DNA of 64,000 bases from Chrysopilus asiliformis (taxonomy: Eukaryota; Arthropoda; Insecta; Diptera; Rhagionidae). The position numbers were made by a program, and so were the translations under genes. Shown here piece after piece: positions 33,086 through 46,377 of this stretch. The stretch spans positions 113,585,234-113,649,233 of the forward strand of contig OZ035962.1 of assembly GCA_964034945.1 (NCBI GenBank), read 5' to 3'. The notes under the pieces were generated by a model. It saw only the letters and a list, made by a program, of their open reading frames with translations. It did not search any database and was not told the DNA's origin. Position 1 is the stretch's first letter. The number at the start of each line of letters is the position of its first letter.

Positions 33086-36000
33086 AGGTACTATATGAGA
33101 CCTTTAACCCAGATAATAGCAATACTCGTTTAACGTTTTCTCAAACACTTTTAAATCAACTTTAACGAAACTTTATAGTTGGCTTATATAAGTTATGCTA
33201 TTTTTTTAAAATACCCCCTTCTGTGTTACCCCCTCTCCTGATAGCTTTTCAACCGCTGAAAGGATTTTGGTCCAATTTTCACTATTAAACCAATCACCCC
33301 GAAAGCAGAATTTTCGCTCACTAAAACTAACTTCCGCCACCTCTTCTCCAACTATTTTCTGAAATTCTAAAGCGATTTGTACTCGCCATTGCATTGACGG
33401 CAGTACTAAACTTCCTACAAAATAACACGAAAAATTATGAAAAGAAAGAGGAGTGATCCGAAAATCCTAAAATCATCGTATCGTATTTTATTAACAGGCC
33501 CACAATACTTTTTAATCGATACGAAAAATCGTTCTGATTGCGATTTTTCGTGCTATTTTAAATGTCAAAAAGGTAAAAATCAATTATTAATTCACATCCC
33601 ATGGATGATGCTAAATCGATATCTGGACTATTGTTAGATTTTGATGTATTGTCAGGTTATCAGCGAAAGTCATTCATTAACTCGATGTCAACAGCTACCA
33701 TCTTAAAGCATTTCATTTCACTTGATTCTATTTCCAGGAAACAGGATCAAGACCACATTCAACACTAGGCAAGCAAACATCAACAATCACATAAAATCCA
33801 TCAGATAACATAAAAGACACTCCGAACACATCCAAACAAACTGGTGATTGAAGAGGAAATATCCAAGTATATAACGTAACTCACGCTGATTACCCGCAAA
33901 TATAATATATTCTAATTCCATATATTAGCCACCCTCCAAAAACTGATTAACCTCATGCTATGTGGTATAAGAAAATAAGCCCATCGACGGGTATACCATA
34001 CATAGATGAAGCATCTTATCATGAAATATTTCAAACGCCAAAGGAAACGCATCCAATTTAATACTCCTTCCTGCTTTCAAGCGTTCAAGTGGGAAGCTTC
34101 ATTGCTCTTTATACTCGTTGAATTCTATAGACGCACAAAATCGACTTTAACCATATGGAAATAAATATAGTATGTATGTATATATCTTAATTATATATTA
34201 TCTTAATAGATATATATTTAGATGAGAAGGATTCTGCTCTGAATAACCTGTAGGCGAAGGATGTCGAGTTGAGTTCATTCACGACATTCCATAGATTTCA
34301 ATTCATCTCCATTCAACCGCTTTCAATATATGTATAAAGCAGTCGTCACTAATTTATGAGTAAAGTATACTTGACTTTAGTTTACTGAATTAACCCAATT
34401 GCAGGAATCTACTGTGCTACCTACCTATAAACATAATGAGGAAATAAATTAATATGCCAAGGAAGAAACTCTATATTCGTAGATGGCTTTAACCGCTTGA
34501 ACCCGCGGTGTCATATATGACCTTAACAGTTTTTTGTACAGAAACGCTAATTTAAGGGAGAAGAATGTTCCAAAATCATTTTTGAGTTACTCTCCTTTTG
34601 TAATATCATAAAAAACATTTCTTTTTTAACTTTTGTTAAAAAATGTACTAAAGGGGAAAAATAATTTTTGGTCGTTGAGTATCAGAAACAAAAGCGAGAT
34701 ATATATTTTTATTATTTTTATGCTTTTATCACGCTTTTATTTCTGATACAGAAAGCCCAAAAATTCATTCTTTTCTTTTTAACACATCTAGAAAAGCCAA
34801 ATACCACTCATTCATTCACTCAGCACAGTATCTCCCGAACCATCAAACCGATTGCCATGAAATTTTGAATACAGATTCGTCTTAACTTTTAAATGCTCGC
34901 TAAGAAACGATTGTTCAAAATTTCACCCTTAAGGGTGTAAACGAGGGGTGGTAAAGGGTCGGTATTATAACACATTGATTTTTACAATAAAGCTTCCCTT
35001 TTAGGAAGCTGAGAAAAGTCTCTCGGGGATTTTCAATCAAGTTAAGCCAAGTTAAGTTTTTGATTAAAATTTGGAACCATGGATAAAATTACTACATTTT
35101 TTTACAAACCCTTAATAGAAGAGTAATTTGTTTAGCTATATTTTAAATTCATTTTTTCTTTTAAATTTTCTAATAAAAAATTTTGCAAATATTTCTCCAA
35201 TTTGAACATTTTGAACTAATCAAATAAATCACATTAATCCGATTTTTCCGCAATTGGCGGGACCTATAAAAGACCGATTAAAATATCGCTGCAACACACG
35301 TTAACATCATATAATGGCTCTAAAAATCAATTTAAATCGTGGAATTGATGAGCAATTTATGATAATATTCGGGTTGCGAATTTTCATCAAGTAATAATTA
35401 GTAGATTCACCCTCGACTGAATTCAAATTCAAATGAATTTTGAGCTTAATTCGAAATCACTTTTCGTAGGTAGAATTCATTTTTTTTTCGCAATTGATAA
35501 TAACTTTATCCGACTGCGTATGAATGGATTTCAGCCAAGCGAAAACAATTATTATGGAAAATAGATTGAAATACCAAAATTTTAAATGGTTGCTAAAGAG
35601 TATGAATCGTTAAATGATAAACTTTATAGAGAGATACCTGGTTATCGACAGGGGTCCAGATGATTCATTGTGAATTGATGATGGTTTGGATATTTGCATT
35701 AAAAATTCAGTGAAATTTGCTCGTCGTGACAAAATCGGTATTTAAAAGAATTAAATTGAATCATCATCTACCATGCGATAATTCAAGAGATTAAGATTTA
35801 AATTTCTGTTGTCGAATATAAAAATATCTATCAAATAACTAAAATGCATTTTTTAACAAACCAATCGTACCTAGAGTGAAATGGAAATTAAATAATAGTT
35901 TGCAGCATAAGAGTGGAAGGTTTTTTACTTTTTCCACGTTTTTCTAACAAAACATTTCCATGAGGTAAATTTTTTATTGAGAAATCAATAAATGCAAAAA

Positions 36001-36644
36001 AAAAATATTCAAAATTCTATTTTAAATCTTTATTCTAATCTCAAGTTTTTCAATTTCTCAAATATAATTAAAGCTCACGTCAGAATCGATCAAAAATATT
36101 GACATAATCTGCAATCGACTGAAATACCTTGAGTGGTTTTACTAACGGCACACGTGCATTTTTAAAGTCATAAACTGTAAGTTGATTGTCAATAAACTGA
36201 TGAAAAGGCTTTCCATAACCTCTATTGAACGAGCGTTGTTTAATATGCAGTGAAAAGTTCTTGCTCAGGTCTTATATTATAGAAGGTGTGATATTTAAAA
36301 CCATTTTTTTTATTCATAATAATGAAATCTTTAGCGTTCCAAGCGACAAAAACACATTGAAGCATATTTACAGATATGTACGAGCGATTAATGAAAATGA
36401 CATCAAGGAATCAATCATTATCGACATAAATGCCAAGCCAAGTTAAAAACTAAACTACATATCCTGGAAAAAACACGTGATGTACGACCAAAGAATATAG
36501 ACTAAGAGAAATTTTATTTTTTATTTTAAATATCTTACTTGATTTTTACTAATAGTTACAATGAGAATCAAATGGAAACCTAGACTTAAGTTTTTGGTGT
36601 GAAAAGTTTTTGAATACTCTGTGTAAAAATAAGAAATCAGATCT
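33086..36644. other. Long AT-rich stretch, nothing supported
   Basis: No exon, repeat family or inverted-repeat element was recognised. A minus-strand open frame at 33206-33394 is less AT-rich than its surroundings but has no motif or neighbouring exon. The short TA-rich tracts around 34170-34220 are simple sequence. Confidence 0.4.
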
Positions 36645-36890
36645 TGTTATCGGGGGGGTTCTTTCGTTACTCTACGGGTGTGCCAAGCACAAACTATGGT
36701 GGCCAGTGGAGCTCGACTAGCTCCTTCCAACTGGACCACGGACAAAAAGGTTAAACTATCTTGGCCAGAAGGGCCGGGTATGCTACTGTATAGGGGAAGG
36801 TGGCGGATCCATTACTGAAGCCAACCTCTCACCCCCTCGCAACTCCGCAATGCTCCATCCCCACCACCGGAGCCATCACATCTCTCTCAT
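36645..36890. other. GC-rich block, possibly a relic of an LTR
   Basis: Distinctly GC-rich against the AT-rich surroundings, with sharp edges. It includes GGGGGGTTCTTTC (36653-36665), the reverse complement of the GAAAGAACCCCCC found in the gypsy LTRs at 17512-17524 and 25663-25675. No open frame is convincing. A solo or degenerate LTR of another element is the most likely reading; this is inference. Confidence 0.3.
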
Positions 36891-37039
36891 ATGTTAAATT
36901 TCTTTAAGCATGATTAAATGCAAACTTACCTTGCAAGTTGTTGTAGTCCGCGACTCTCCGCTAATGTTTTAAAGGGTCTCTTCTTCTTCCTTCTTTGCTC
37001 CACTTGTCATCCTGCTTCCTTCACACTTCTTTTTCACTT

Positions 37040-37300
37040 TTCCCTTGTCCAGAAACTCCTTCACTTCCCTTCTCCCTTCACACTTTCCTTTTTTCCTTGT
37101 TCAAAAACTCCCTCACTTCCCTTTTTCGTGACATTTCTCTCCTTGTCCAAAAACTCCCTCACTTCCCCTTTCCTGTGACACTTTCCTTTCACTTTTCTCC
37201 TTATCCAAAAACTCCCTCACTTCCCTTTTCCTGTGACACTTTCCTTTCACTTTTCTCCTTATCCAAAAACTCCCTCACTTCCCTTTTTCGTCACAAAATT
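37040..37300 (+). repeat. Pyrimidine-rich minisatellite
   Basis: The phrase AAACTCCCTCACTTCCC recurs at about 37053, 37105, 37151, 37209 and 37267 (spacing 52, 46, 58, 58). The last two full units are nearly identical. The plus strand is almost all C and T. The open frames across it are translations of the repeat, not proteins. Confidence 0.8.
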
Positions 37301-40300
37301 CCCGCCACTTTGTTCCTGTCTTAATCACTAAATTTATTCTTTCCGACTTTCCTTACTGTTCCTTTTCCTTTCCATTCGAGGAAAGCTCGAAAAAGGAAGA
37401 AGTATATAAAAAAAACGTAACACGATTTGTGGTCACGACTGACCGATTGAAAATTTTATCCAAGAGTGATCCGCTGCGCTTCCTTTTTTTGCGCATCTCG
37501 CTTCAAAAAAGGAATCGAGCAGACAAAGGCTTTTGTTCGAACAATCGCCAGCTAGACAAATTTACCGTAAGGATCTCGATCATTCGATTCTATTATCAGG
37601 CGAGCTATTATAATAAAAAAATTCTTTTTGATACAAGACGTTCGTTAGTTACCAGGCGGTTAAACCAGGGATTCTCAACCTTGATATTTGTTGCAAAAAG
37701 TATTTTTCTTGAAGAGAAAAGAAATTGGCGTTCGACAGTCTCCTCAACACAAAAAAATGTAAAAATAATAATTTTCAAATATCTCAAAACCGTTAAAGAT
37801 ACGTAAAAACGGTAAAAACCGCTAATGGAAAAAATGCAGGAAATTCTATTTCCATTAAATTTGGTTATATGCATTTTTTTCTGAAAAACGAATAGTTTTC
37901 GAGAAATTTTCAAAAAACCTAAAACCGTTAGAGCAAAAAATGTAGCAAATTTTACTTCCTTTACATTTTGTTAAATTAATCCAAAAAAAAATCTTTAAAA
38001 GTTTAAAACAAAAAAATCTACAGTATAAGAAGACGAAAAAAATTGCGTCAGTGGAACTTACTTAAAAACTTCAGAAGAATTATTCAATGCATTATTTTGT
38101 AAAATAAAACGATTGTTTTAACAGAAATTTTTATTAAAACTCTTTAACCAAAAGCCACTACAAGTTTTTCAGCGGAAGTATTCTCCTATTTTAAAGTTTT
38201 CCGATTGAAAATCTTAATTAAAATCGTAGACATTAAACTATTGTCGGTTTCTAGGAACATTCATACTGAAACAATAATACAGAGCTTCGAGTAGACAAAA
38301 GATTTACAAGAAAATTTTTAAATAAAGAAACGATTCATCCGACGCAGAATAACAATAATAATATCCTCAGTTGCTTAATCTTTTTCCTACAATAGACGTC
38401 AACGTTTCCAGAAAGGGTACAACTCCGCAGACACTTACACTTGAAACTGTTTAGTCTGTAACGATATTTTAAATAAAAACATATGAATATACCAATGTGT
38501 AATAAAATTTAATGTAATACGATATACGAATATGTATGCGTACACATAAAAAAAATTCATCATATAGAACACACGATATCACATAAAGGACTATCCCGAA
38601 AAACGATTTCAACTGGCTGGAGTTTGCCACAAATGCACATTTAATTCTGACGACAATGTGTCCCGGATAACAAAGGAGTTCCTCATGTTCCCTTAGCACA
38701 TTAGTTTCGTTGAATCAAGCGGCGATTATACTGGAATTCCCCTTTGTTTACAATACGAAATTATGTTTAATGCTCTGATGAAATTGCACTCAAAATTTTA
38801 TCTCGTATAAACAATCAGAACAATTAGAACAGAAAGTCTCCCATGGGGATAAATTCTAGCATCATCCTTTCGTTCCATTCCAGTTCATTTCGGGATGAGA
38901 AAAAAAGAACATGAAGAGTTTTTTTTTAAATTCCACAATTGCTATATATTCAAAATGCGTGATTAGCCAACAGCCGCGAATTAAACTCCCTTGTAGTCAG
39001 AAATGAAGGATAACAATGAGAATCCAGGAAATCCAGATCTCGTGTGTATCAAAAAAAAAAGTATCAACCCAACAGAGATCGACTAACGCCTAATCGTTGT
39101 CCGTTTTTGACTGTTGGAGAATGAGTGGTTCTATAAAAGTCCCAAAGGACATCGCAAACGAAACGACCACGAATGCGAATTGTTCTGATTGCCAAGAGTG
39201 AGGTCCGGTCCTTGGGCTGCAACTTCTATATTATCCGAAAGTACACAAAAAATGCGAAAAAGGCATTTCCCAATGGAGCACTTTTTTCCAGACATTCACG
39301 GCGATGTTCCTGACTCCAACCACACTTTGAATCGCGTCCGTTATACCTCGTTGCCAGGAGGCCGGTATCCTTCGAAATGACACCTCCCCCCAGCCCTTCG
39401 GACATCATAACCTACATATATTATATCTGTGCAGCAACTCAAAATTGTCGGATTTCATTTGGTTTACGTTTGCTGGTCTCATACCCACTACAGAATTTCA
39501 ACTAAAAAACCGCTTCGAGTTGAGGTTTATTTTAGGGTGGTCCAGAACACCCCGTGATCCCGGGGTCGCTTAATTATCTCATTCTGATGTAACTTATATT
39601 ACTTTTGAAAAGTTTTTTTTATTATCATTTATTACAGGCAGATAAGAAGTTGTTTATTTTTGGTCTCCACCACCAGTAGCGAATCGGATCGAGTGAGACT
39701 GCCAGTTGACTTGCGAAAAAAAAATCCAGAATTCAAAAAAGCAAACTTTAAAGGATGTGGATTTGGTCGACTGAAGGGGAAGGCTGAGGGGTTAGGAAAA
39801 AAACTTCTCAAATAATTTATTAAGGAGATGTTCCTTAACGGTTCTTTTTTTTCGTACGTACGCCCTAATACCCTTGAGCAAATGAATACCCAAGTTTTTT
39901 CACTGTATTTTCAGATGATTTTTGTTAAGAAAGTCTCACTATGGCGATTTTAATTTTCTGGTGGGTAATTTCTCGTGGTGGAAAAGTGTTTGGTTTTGCT
40001 ACTTCTTGGTCTGGTTTTAATGTTTTATTTATAGGGCAGTGGAGGATAATATAACGAATGAGGTTTGTGGGTTTTTGGACCCATCACACGCCTGGCATTT
40101 CTTACGTATAGTTGCAGAGGATATTCTCATATAACTCAAGCGCCATCATCGAATTAAGTGTTACTAGTCTAGGGAAATGTGATTAAGTGCCGGGTGTTTA
40201 TTTCCAGCAGAAACAATCCGAACCGCAAAGGTCTTTTCTATCTGCAGTGTTATCTGGTGAAGATCCTTAAAGTACTTTGGAGCATCATATTATATCCCGT

Positions 40301-40519
40301 TTTTTATAGTCCACCTTCACATTTTTTCGTTGTTATTTTTTTTTTGCTCTATAAACGATATAATTTCCACTTTAGTTTCTCTGCAATAAATTTAAAATGG
40401 TGGTTGAGATCTGCGCAATGCTATTGTTATAATATTTTGCACTATAAAATGATATACAATGAAATTGGCAAAAAACAAATTTAAAAAATCAGAAAAAAAT
40501 ACACGAACAATTATACTAA
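37301..40519. other. Unassigned DNA with one family D copy
   Basis: Besides the repeat at 37735-37990, no gene or element was supported. A 125-codon open frame at 37429-37806 overlaps that repeat and has no motif. A less AT-rich patch at 39180-39410 could not be assigned. Confidence 0.4.
37735..37990 (+). repeat. Dispersed repeat family D, copy 3
   Basis: Two modules with CAAATATCTCAAAACCGTTAA, GATACGTAAAAACGG and TAGTTTTCGAGAAATTTTC, in the same order as the minus-strand copy at 32656-33085. The head segment is absent. Confidence 0.5.
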
Positions 40520-40911
40520 ACTAGCTTGCATACCCGTCGTTGCCGGGTTAAGTTTTTTCAATTTTTTTTTTTTATGGTCTATGTTGGAGCTAAACTTCAG
40601 GCCAATCGGCTCGGTAGTTTCCCCGCGAAAGGGTAACATAGAGGAAGAGCTAAATTTCGAGATCACTTTATCCCCTCCCCTTACTCCCCCACCTCTCGGG
40701 CTACTTTTTATTGGGTCTATGTTGGGGCTGGACCCCCGACGAACATCTATGCCAAATTTCAGGCCAATCGGTTCAGTAATTTCCCCACGAAAGAGCAGCA
40801 TAGCGCAAAAACTAAGTTTCGAAATCACTTTACCCCTTCCCCTTACTCCCCCCACCCCTCGCCCTACTTTTCCGTATCAGAACTACCACAGACACTCATG
40901 CCAAATTTCAA
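40520..40911 (+). repeat. Dispersed repeat family A, copy 3 (long form, tail lost)
   Basis: Has the standard ACTAGCTTGCATACCCG start and the extra middle module with GGGGCTGGACCCCCGACGAA. It breaks off at CATGCCAAATTTCA, just before the phrase that normally precedes the GACA tract, so the 3' end is missing. Confidence 0.75.
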
Positions 40912-41243
40912 TATGTGCGATAATAAAACGATTTGGCCGAAACAGTTTTAGTATAAGCCCATCATAAAAAATATATCGAATACAACAATTATTCGTATAA
41001 TCCAATTAATATCTGTACTTAGATAAAACCTAATAATATTTGATAGCAATTAATTGAAAAGAATTTTACAATCAATAAAAATTACAAGAGAATTACTCAG
41101 AATGAATAGACAACTGATAAGATAAGACATATTTTCAATTTTCAAGAAATCTCAATCAATTAACGTCAAGTAAAACAAGCATTCGTATCTATTACGACGT
41201 GTGTGTAATTGAGGTATCAAAATTAGTTTTTGTAAGAATAAGA

Positions 41244-42044
41244 ATGGTGCGATCAAAAATTCTTCAAATATTTTTCATATTTTATTTGGCACTACAACTT
41301 ATATTAGCTCAAAGTAAAATTGTTTATTGAAAAGTATAAATGCTGTATTATTTACAAAATTTTCTTTGTTTTTATTTCTAAGATGATTCAAATTCAAGTG
41401 ATCAAAATTATTTACACGATCCGTACTGCTTCCGGTTTACATGGTTGGGTCCCAAATACAACAGTGAAAGTCAAATTAGGAATGTAACATGCGAAGATAT
41501 CATGGGTGATGCAAAAGGAATTCCCTGCAAATATCCATTAGTCGTTTCTGGTACTCAAAATATAACAATTACGTAAAATATGTAAACAATGTAAACAATG
41601 TAGATAACAGTAACTTACCGAATACAACCTGGATGTGGGAACAGTACAAAGACCGGCCATCAGAAATCGGTTGTCGTTTAACGCGAGGTGAATTTTGTGT
41701 TAAATACTCTTACAAATACAATGGAGCAGGTGAGAAATTATAAAGAAAAAGCTTTGAATTGTAATTTTAAAATTTGAAGGAAATTAAAAACAAACTCTTT
41801 TGCAGTGGAAAATATTACGTACATGTGCACAAAAGTAACAATTGATGGTGAAGGTCCAGCCGACATTGATTGTTATCAGGAGCAGCGCGATGGACGTGAG
41901 ATTGAAATTTGTGTATGTCAATCATCAGCCGGATTCCAGCCATGTAATAATTCTGAGGTGTTAGAAAGTTGTTTTGTGATTTTATTTTTATCAATAGTTT
42001 TTACTTGCTTTAAACCACTCAAACTTTTTCGATATTGTCTTTGA
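41244..42044 (+). CDS. Four-exon gene for a secreted cysteine-rich protein (unrecognised)
   Basis: Exons at 41244-41313, 41383-41550, 41604-41729 and 41806-42044 splice at GT/AG sites (introns of 69, 53 and 76 nt) into an unbroken frame of 200 codons plus TGA. Residues 1-22 form a signal peptide (hydrophobic core IFFIFYLALQLILA). The ectodomain has ten cysteines (39, 60, 72, 103, 111, 129, 144, 157, 159, 168), several N-glycosylation sites (NVT, NTT, NIT, NNS) and ends CVCQSSAGFQPCNN. Residues 178-190 are hydrophobic, followed by basic KPLKLFR, so the product may be membrane- or GPI-anchored. The C-x-C...C-N ending recalls Ly6/uPAR (three-finger) proteins, but the N-terminal pattern is not typical and I do not recognise the family. 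An ATTAAA follows at 42054. No neighbouring gene explains its role. Splicing is inferred from frame continuity. Confidence 0.72.
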
Positions 42045-42081
42045 ATATCAACAATTAAAGTGCATATAACCAATTTTTTAA

Positions 42082-42230
42082 AAGGGCTGTATATAAAACA
42101 CGTCACACATTTAGAGGGGGATGCCTGCGATAGTGTAACGACGACATTAGCTCTCATAGAAAAAATCGTGGAAACGTGTGACAGGCGGGAGGGGTCCGAA
42201 ATGGTGTGACATGTTTTATGGACATTCTCT
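42082..42230. mobile_element. PIF/Harbinger-like MITE, diverged copy
   Basis: Ends AAGGGCTGTATATAAAACACGTC on the left and, inverted, AGAGAATGTCCATAAAACATGTC on the right. It is related to the better preserved copies at 48596 and 63655. The 3-bp target duplication is decayed (TAA against TAT). The inside is 100 bp of non-coding DNA. It lies 37 bp downstream of the cysteine-rich gene. Confidence 0.6.
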
Positions 42231-43424
42231 TATTTGACTTTTAGAAATATTTACAAACTTTGAATAGAAATATTTTTTCACGATTTCTGGAGCGACAAAT
42301 TCAAAATTGATTAGCACAAAATGTTACACAGGGCCCAAAAATAAGCAGGGATTATAACGAATGTGCAATTTAGACGTTAAGTGAAACAAGAAGAACGTTT
42401 CTAATCCCTTCAGAAGCCATAATCCGAAATTTTAGTTCAATCAGCTGAGCCGTTTTCAAGTTAAAAGTAATACAAAGCATAACGATTAAACTTTTTCGCA
42501 TTGTCTTAGCTTTCAGCCACAATAATGTTACCACACCAATTCTTATCTATACATAATAATTTCAGAATATTTTCAAACCTCCTCTACTAACCTTATTATG
42601 ATTTTTATTATCATTATGTTGTACCTTTAATTATCAATAAATTGTAATTATTATGAACCTCCTTTTATAATTACTCGTTAACAACGCGTCTTTTGAGCCC
42701 ACTGCCAAGCGTCAATAAATTTTGAAATTTTGTCAATTTTAATAATAGAATGCATATTTCAATTAAAACAGATTTCCTAGCGAATATTAAACACTTTATC
42801 CTAAATTGATTTTGCGTTGGAAATTTTAGGCTGATAAAATATTAACAAAGTTGGTAAATTCTATTGAGTAAAAGATGTAGTGAACTTAAATTAAGTTATC
42901 TTTGTTCAAAGTGTATATTTGGATACAGCTTGTGTTAATTTAAAGCCGGGAAGACATAGAATATTATCAAAGGATAAGAGACAAGTGAAAAGATAGAAAA
43001 ATTAGTGTATCTTTAGTGTAGATACTTTGTAATCAGACAAAATCAAAGCCGATTGAGAGGTGCAAGTTAATTGCATTACGTTCAACCCTAAACTCTTGAG
43101 ACATTAAATTAGTATCCTTTATGTTGGAAAATAGTCACCCCATTTCTATGCTATGAGGATAAGATCCCCTGAGTTAGTTTTTCAAAACTTGGAACAGATG
43201 GAAATGAGTGTATGAAACCATTTTCTGCAGTGAATGATGTAAAGTGTTACCATCTTTACAATGATAACTTTCTATCAGAGAAGCAGATTATATCCAAAAA
43301 CACAGACTATACAAGCATGAGTATGAGGCCAAGATAAAAAGTTCAAGGATTGGTTAAAAAAAATTTATTTGTTGAAAAAACCATTTGGAAAAAACCAGGC
43401 AGTTCCGAAAAACCAGTCTGTTTC
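42231..43424. other. Unassigned AT-rich DNA
   Basis: No gene or repeat family was seen. Confidence 0.5.
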
Positions 43425-44025
43425 TAAAAAACATAACAAAAGCTATAATTGCCAATCTGGCAATCATTGGAGACCCGTATGGTGATATTCGTATCAAAAT
43501 TCGAACAGTTATACCAAAATTCCACTTTGAAGTCAAACTTTCCAATAAGATTTTTTAAAATTTATTCCAATCGGATTTTGATGTATGTGAGTTTTATGTA
43601 GAATAATATCCTAAATAACTTTTGTTCTTGGACTTTTTTGATAAGATGCACCGTTTTTGAGATATTGACAAAAAACGATTTCGTTTGTATGGGGGGTACC
43701 CCCCCTAATGGTCCATTTTTGCCCATTAACGAACTTAGCCTCGCATTTTACGAAAAACGAATCTGCGCAAAATTTCAAGTCTCTAGCTCAATCCGTGCGC
43801 CCGCAATCCGCGCCACAGACGGACAGACAGACAGACGGACAGACGGACAGACAGACGGACAGACAGACGGACAGACAGACAGACGGACGGACATGCAAAA
43901 TTCAATTTTTTTTATCATTCTAAACACACTGGTGTAATTCATTTTTTTGTGCGATGACGGGATCTTGGCGTTACAAACGGTAAGGCAAAGTTAATATACC
44001 CTTTGGTTTCACCATACGGGTATAA
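43425..44025 (+). repeat. Dispersed repeat family B, copy 1 (full length)
   Basis: The most complete copy. In order: hairpin ATTGCCAATCTGGCAAT (43447-43463), ACCCGTATGGTGA, a GGGGGGTACCCCCCC phrase, AAATTTCAAGTCTCTAGCTC, a long GACA/GACG tract (about 43815-43893), a 130-nt tail with GATCTTGGCGTTACAAACGG, and a terminal hairpin TATACCC / GGGTATA (43995-44024). No protein is encoded. The 13-mer ACCCGTATGGTGA also occurs inverted at the 3' end. Confidence 0.75.
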
Positions 44026-46377
44026 TCAGACGCGAGCGAAAAAATGCAGAGAATCGGTCAAATAGTTTTCAACTTCTCACTTTTTTTTATTTTCCCAACT
44101 TAATAGAAAACAAATTTTTTTTTGCGCCAGCCGACCCCCCAGAGCGGACAAACTTTTTTGCCCCATCCCGCTTTTTCCCACCGCGCGCTTAATTTTCGTT
44201 GATTTTTTCACCGAAAAATATGGCATGTTTTTGGTCAAGAGTTGTACTGAAAGTGGAAAAATAAAACAAAAAAATTATTGTGAAAACGGCGTCAGCGGTC
44301 ATTTTAAATCACTTTTATGAGGTTTGTGACCCCAAATTGTCCTAGTGAAAGTGCGTTTTTTGCAATCCCTCGGAGTGCGGTAAACTAAAATTGTTCCCCG
44401 GGTCCTGGGTTCGGAACTGGGTACCCATTTTTCGCAAAGCCGGTTCCTTAACATTTTCGGAGCCGGGGCCATGTTCTTTGCAATAGCCCTAATAGCTGCA
44501 GCATATTTCCTAAAGTCGTCATAGTTTTAGATTATCATCTCGTCGTTTTCTTTAGAAGTATAAAACCTTACAATTGTTGAAGCTTTCTATGGACGTGTCT
44601 AATTGCATGGTAATTCCCGTTCTAATTCCAGTTTTTATGGGAAAATTTCCAGTTCACAGTGTATGAAAACGTACTAGAATTAGCATGCAATTAGACCGTC
44701 TTGTACACGCCTAATGGTTTAAAATTGATGTCAGACTGTAAGTTCAGCAGCGGGAAATAAGGTTTTCACGAAATCTTAATTGAAACAGACAATCATATGT
44801 TTTCCAGACATACTCGAAACTTTCCATCCAATCCTCATTATGCATATCTATCGTATCTGTGTTCGTTTGTCGTTCAAAGACTGTTCAGTTCACGTTGACA
44901 ATAAATTACGAAAATCGTAACTTGATCTGACAACGTGAAATTTTCGATAAGCCTTAACGACACGTCAAAAGAATGAGAGGCAGACACAACAAAACTATAA
45001 CATTGTTAGGCTTATAATCGTCTTTGGTTATTTTTCAAAACAGACACATGCTATATAGATAAACATAGATCCATCCATAAAATTAAATCCTAATTAGATT
45101 TTATCATAAAACACGAGTAATTTTATAATTTAACATAAAACGATGTTATCGACAAGATAAATGGATCAATTTGGTGTACGACGTTGAATTTTCGAGTCGA
45201 TTCCACTTCTCTTCACTTCACTTTATATCCAGTTATATACCAAGTTTATCGAAAAAGAGTGTACATTGTCCACAAATACATACTTATATATATTTGTATA
45301 TTATCTGTGAATAATAACTATGGTATACTGGATAACAGATAATAATGTAACATACTATGTTTTGTCCCGTTGCCAGAGATTTTGCATAGGTATAAATTGA
45401 TACCGAAAGCAAACATTGCGACCAAATAGCTTCAATAGAATGTCCGCCTACTATCTATCCATCTATCTATCTTTGGAAATTGCTTTAAATATTCCAAATA
45501 TTGTAGTACATATTCTAAAGTTACATTACTAGCAAGTATATACCACCGACCGATGCAGTTGACATTTCTTGCCGACGGATCATCACTAAAAGCGGGTGGA
45601 GCTACCATTTTATGTGAGAAGCACCTCGCCATATCGGCGCTCCATATTGTTTGCACATAATAAAATCAAATTTCCCACATCCTCATGGAGTGTGAATGCA
45701 TATACAGGCGATTATATGAATCTGCAAATATTGAACTATAATCACCGTTAACATTTTCCATAGTATTTCCCGATATTAAAGCGTATTGTAAGCCATTCGA
45801 AAATTCATCCCACCACAAGTTGAGCAAAAAAGCAGGACAAAAGAGGGAATAAACAAAAAAAAGGATATCAAGCCTTGATAATACTAACATCATGGAAAAT
45901 ATGCACTCCGCCGTCAACATGTTAAGCTCATTATATTACATAGTTAATGTTAACCATCACCGTTTTATAAAACAAAAAGTATCCACCATCATCAGTGCCA
46001 GTATCCATCCGCCATGACCCAGGATAATAGAACTGCAGGAGGTAGAAAGTACTACAGGTCCTATTATAGCTCAGCTTCGATGCGATGTTAATGTATGCCA
46101 ATGGGGCAGATGTTTGTGACTTTATTTCTAAAATAATGATAAATATTTGGTAATATTCATTATTATTAGTTCACAGCCGATAATTATTTCAGTCAATATG
46201 TACGTAGTGAAAATTTTATAACAATGTAAAACGGAATTATCTAATTTTATAGTTAAAACGTCACTGTGGCATAAATTGCATTAAAAAATAAATTCTTGGT
46301 GTTTATGCGAATTCGAAAATTATGGGAAAATTTGTGACGAGTTTCGAAGAGCAAATTCATAAATATATTGACCATAT
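44026..46377. other. Unassigned DNA
   Basis: Contains a less AT-rich block at 44130-44480 with no recognised content, a small inverted-repeat element at 44593-44700 (separate entry) and a short CTAT-rich tract near 45450. No gene is supported. Confidence 0.4.
44593..44700. mobile_element. Very short inverted-repeat element
   Basis: GTCTAATTGCATG (44597-44609) recurs inverted at 44684-44696, with matching GACG outside each arm and partial AATTC pairing inside. About 108 bp in total. It could be a tiny MITE or a decayed hairpin; no clear target duplication was seen. Confidence 0.5.

Noticed and set aside
36995..37324. 109-codon open frame
   Set aside because: It is a translation of the pyrimidine-rich minisatellite.
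37429..37806. 125-codon open frame
   Set aside because: Runs into a non-coding family D repeat and has no recognisable motif.
43815..43893. CRISPR-like regular repeat
   Set aside because: Plain GACA/GACG microsatellite inside a dispersed repeat, no spacers; eukaryotic context.
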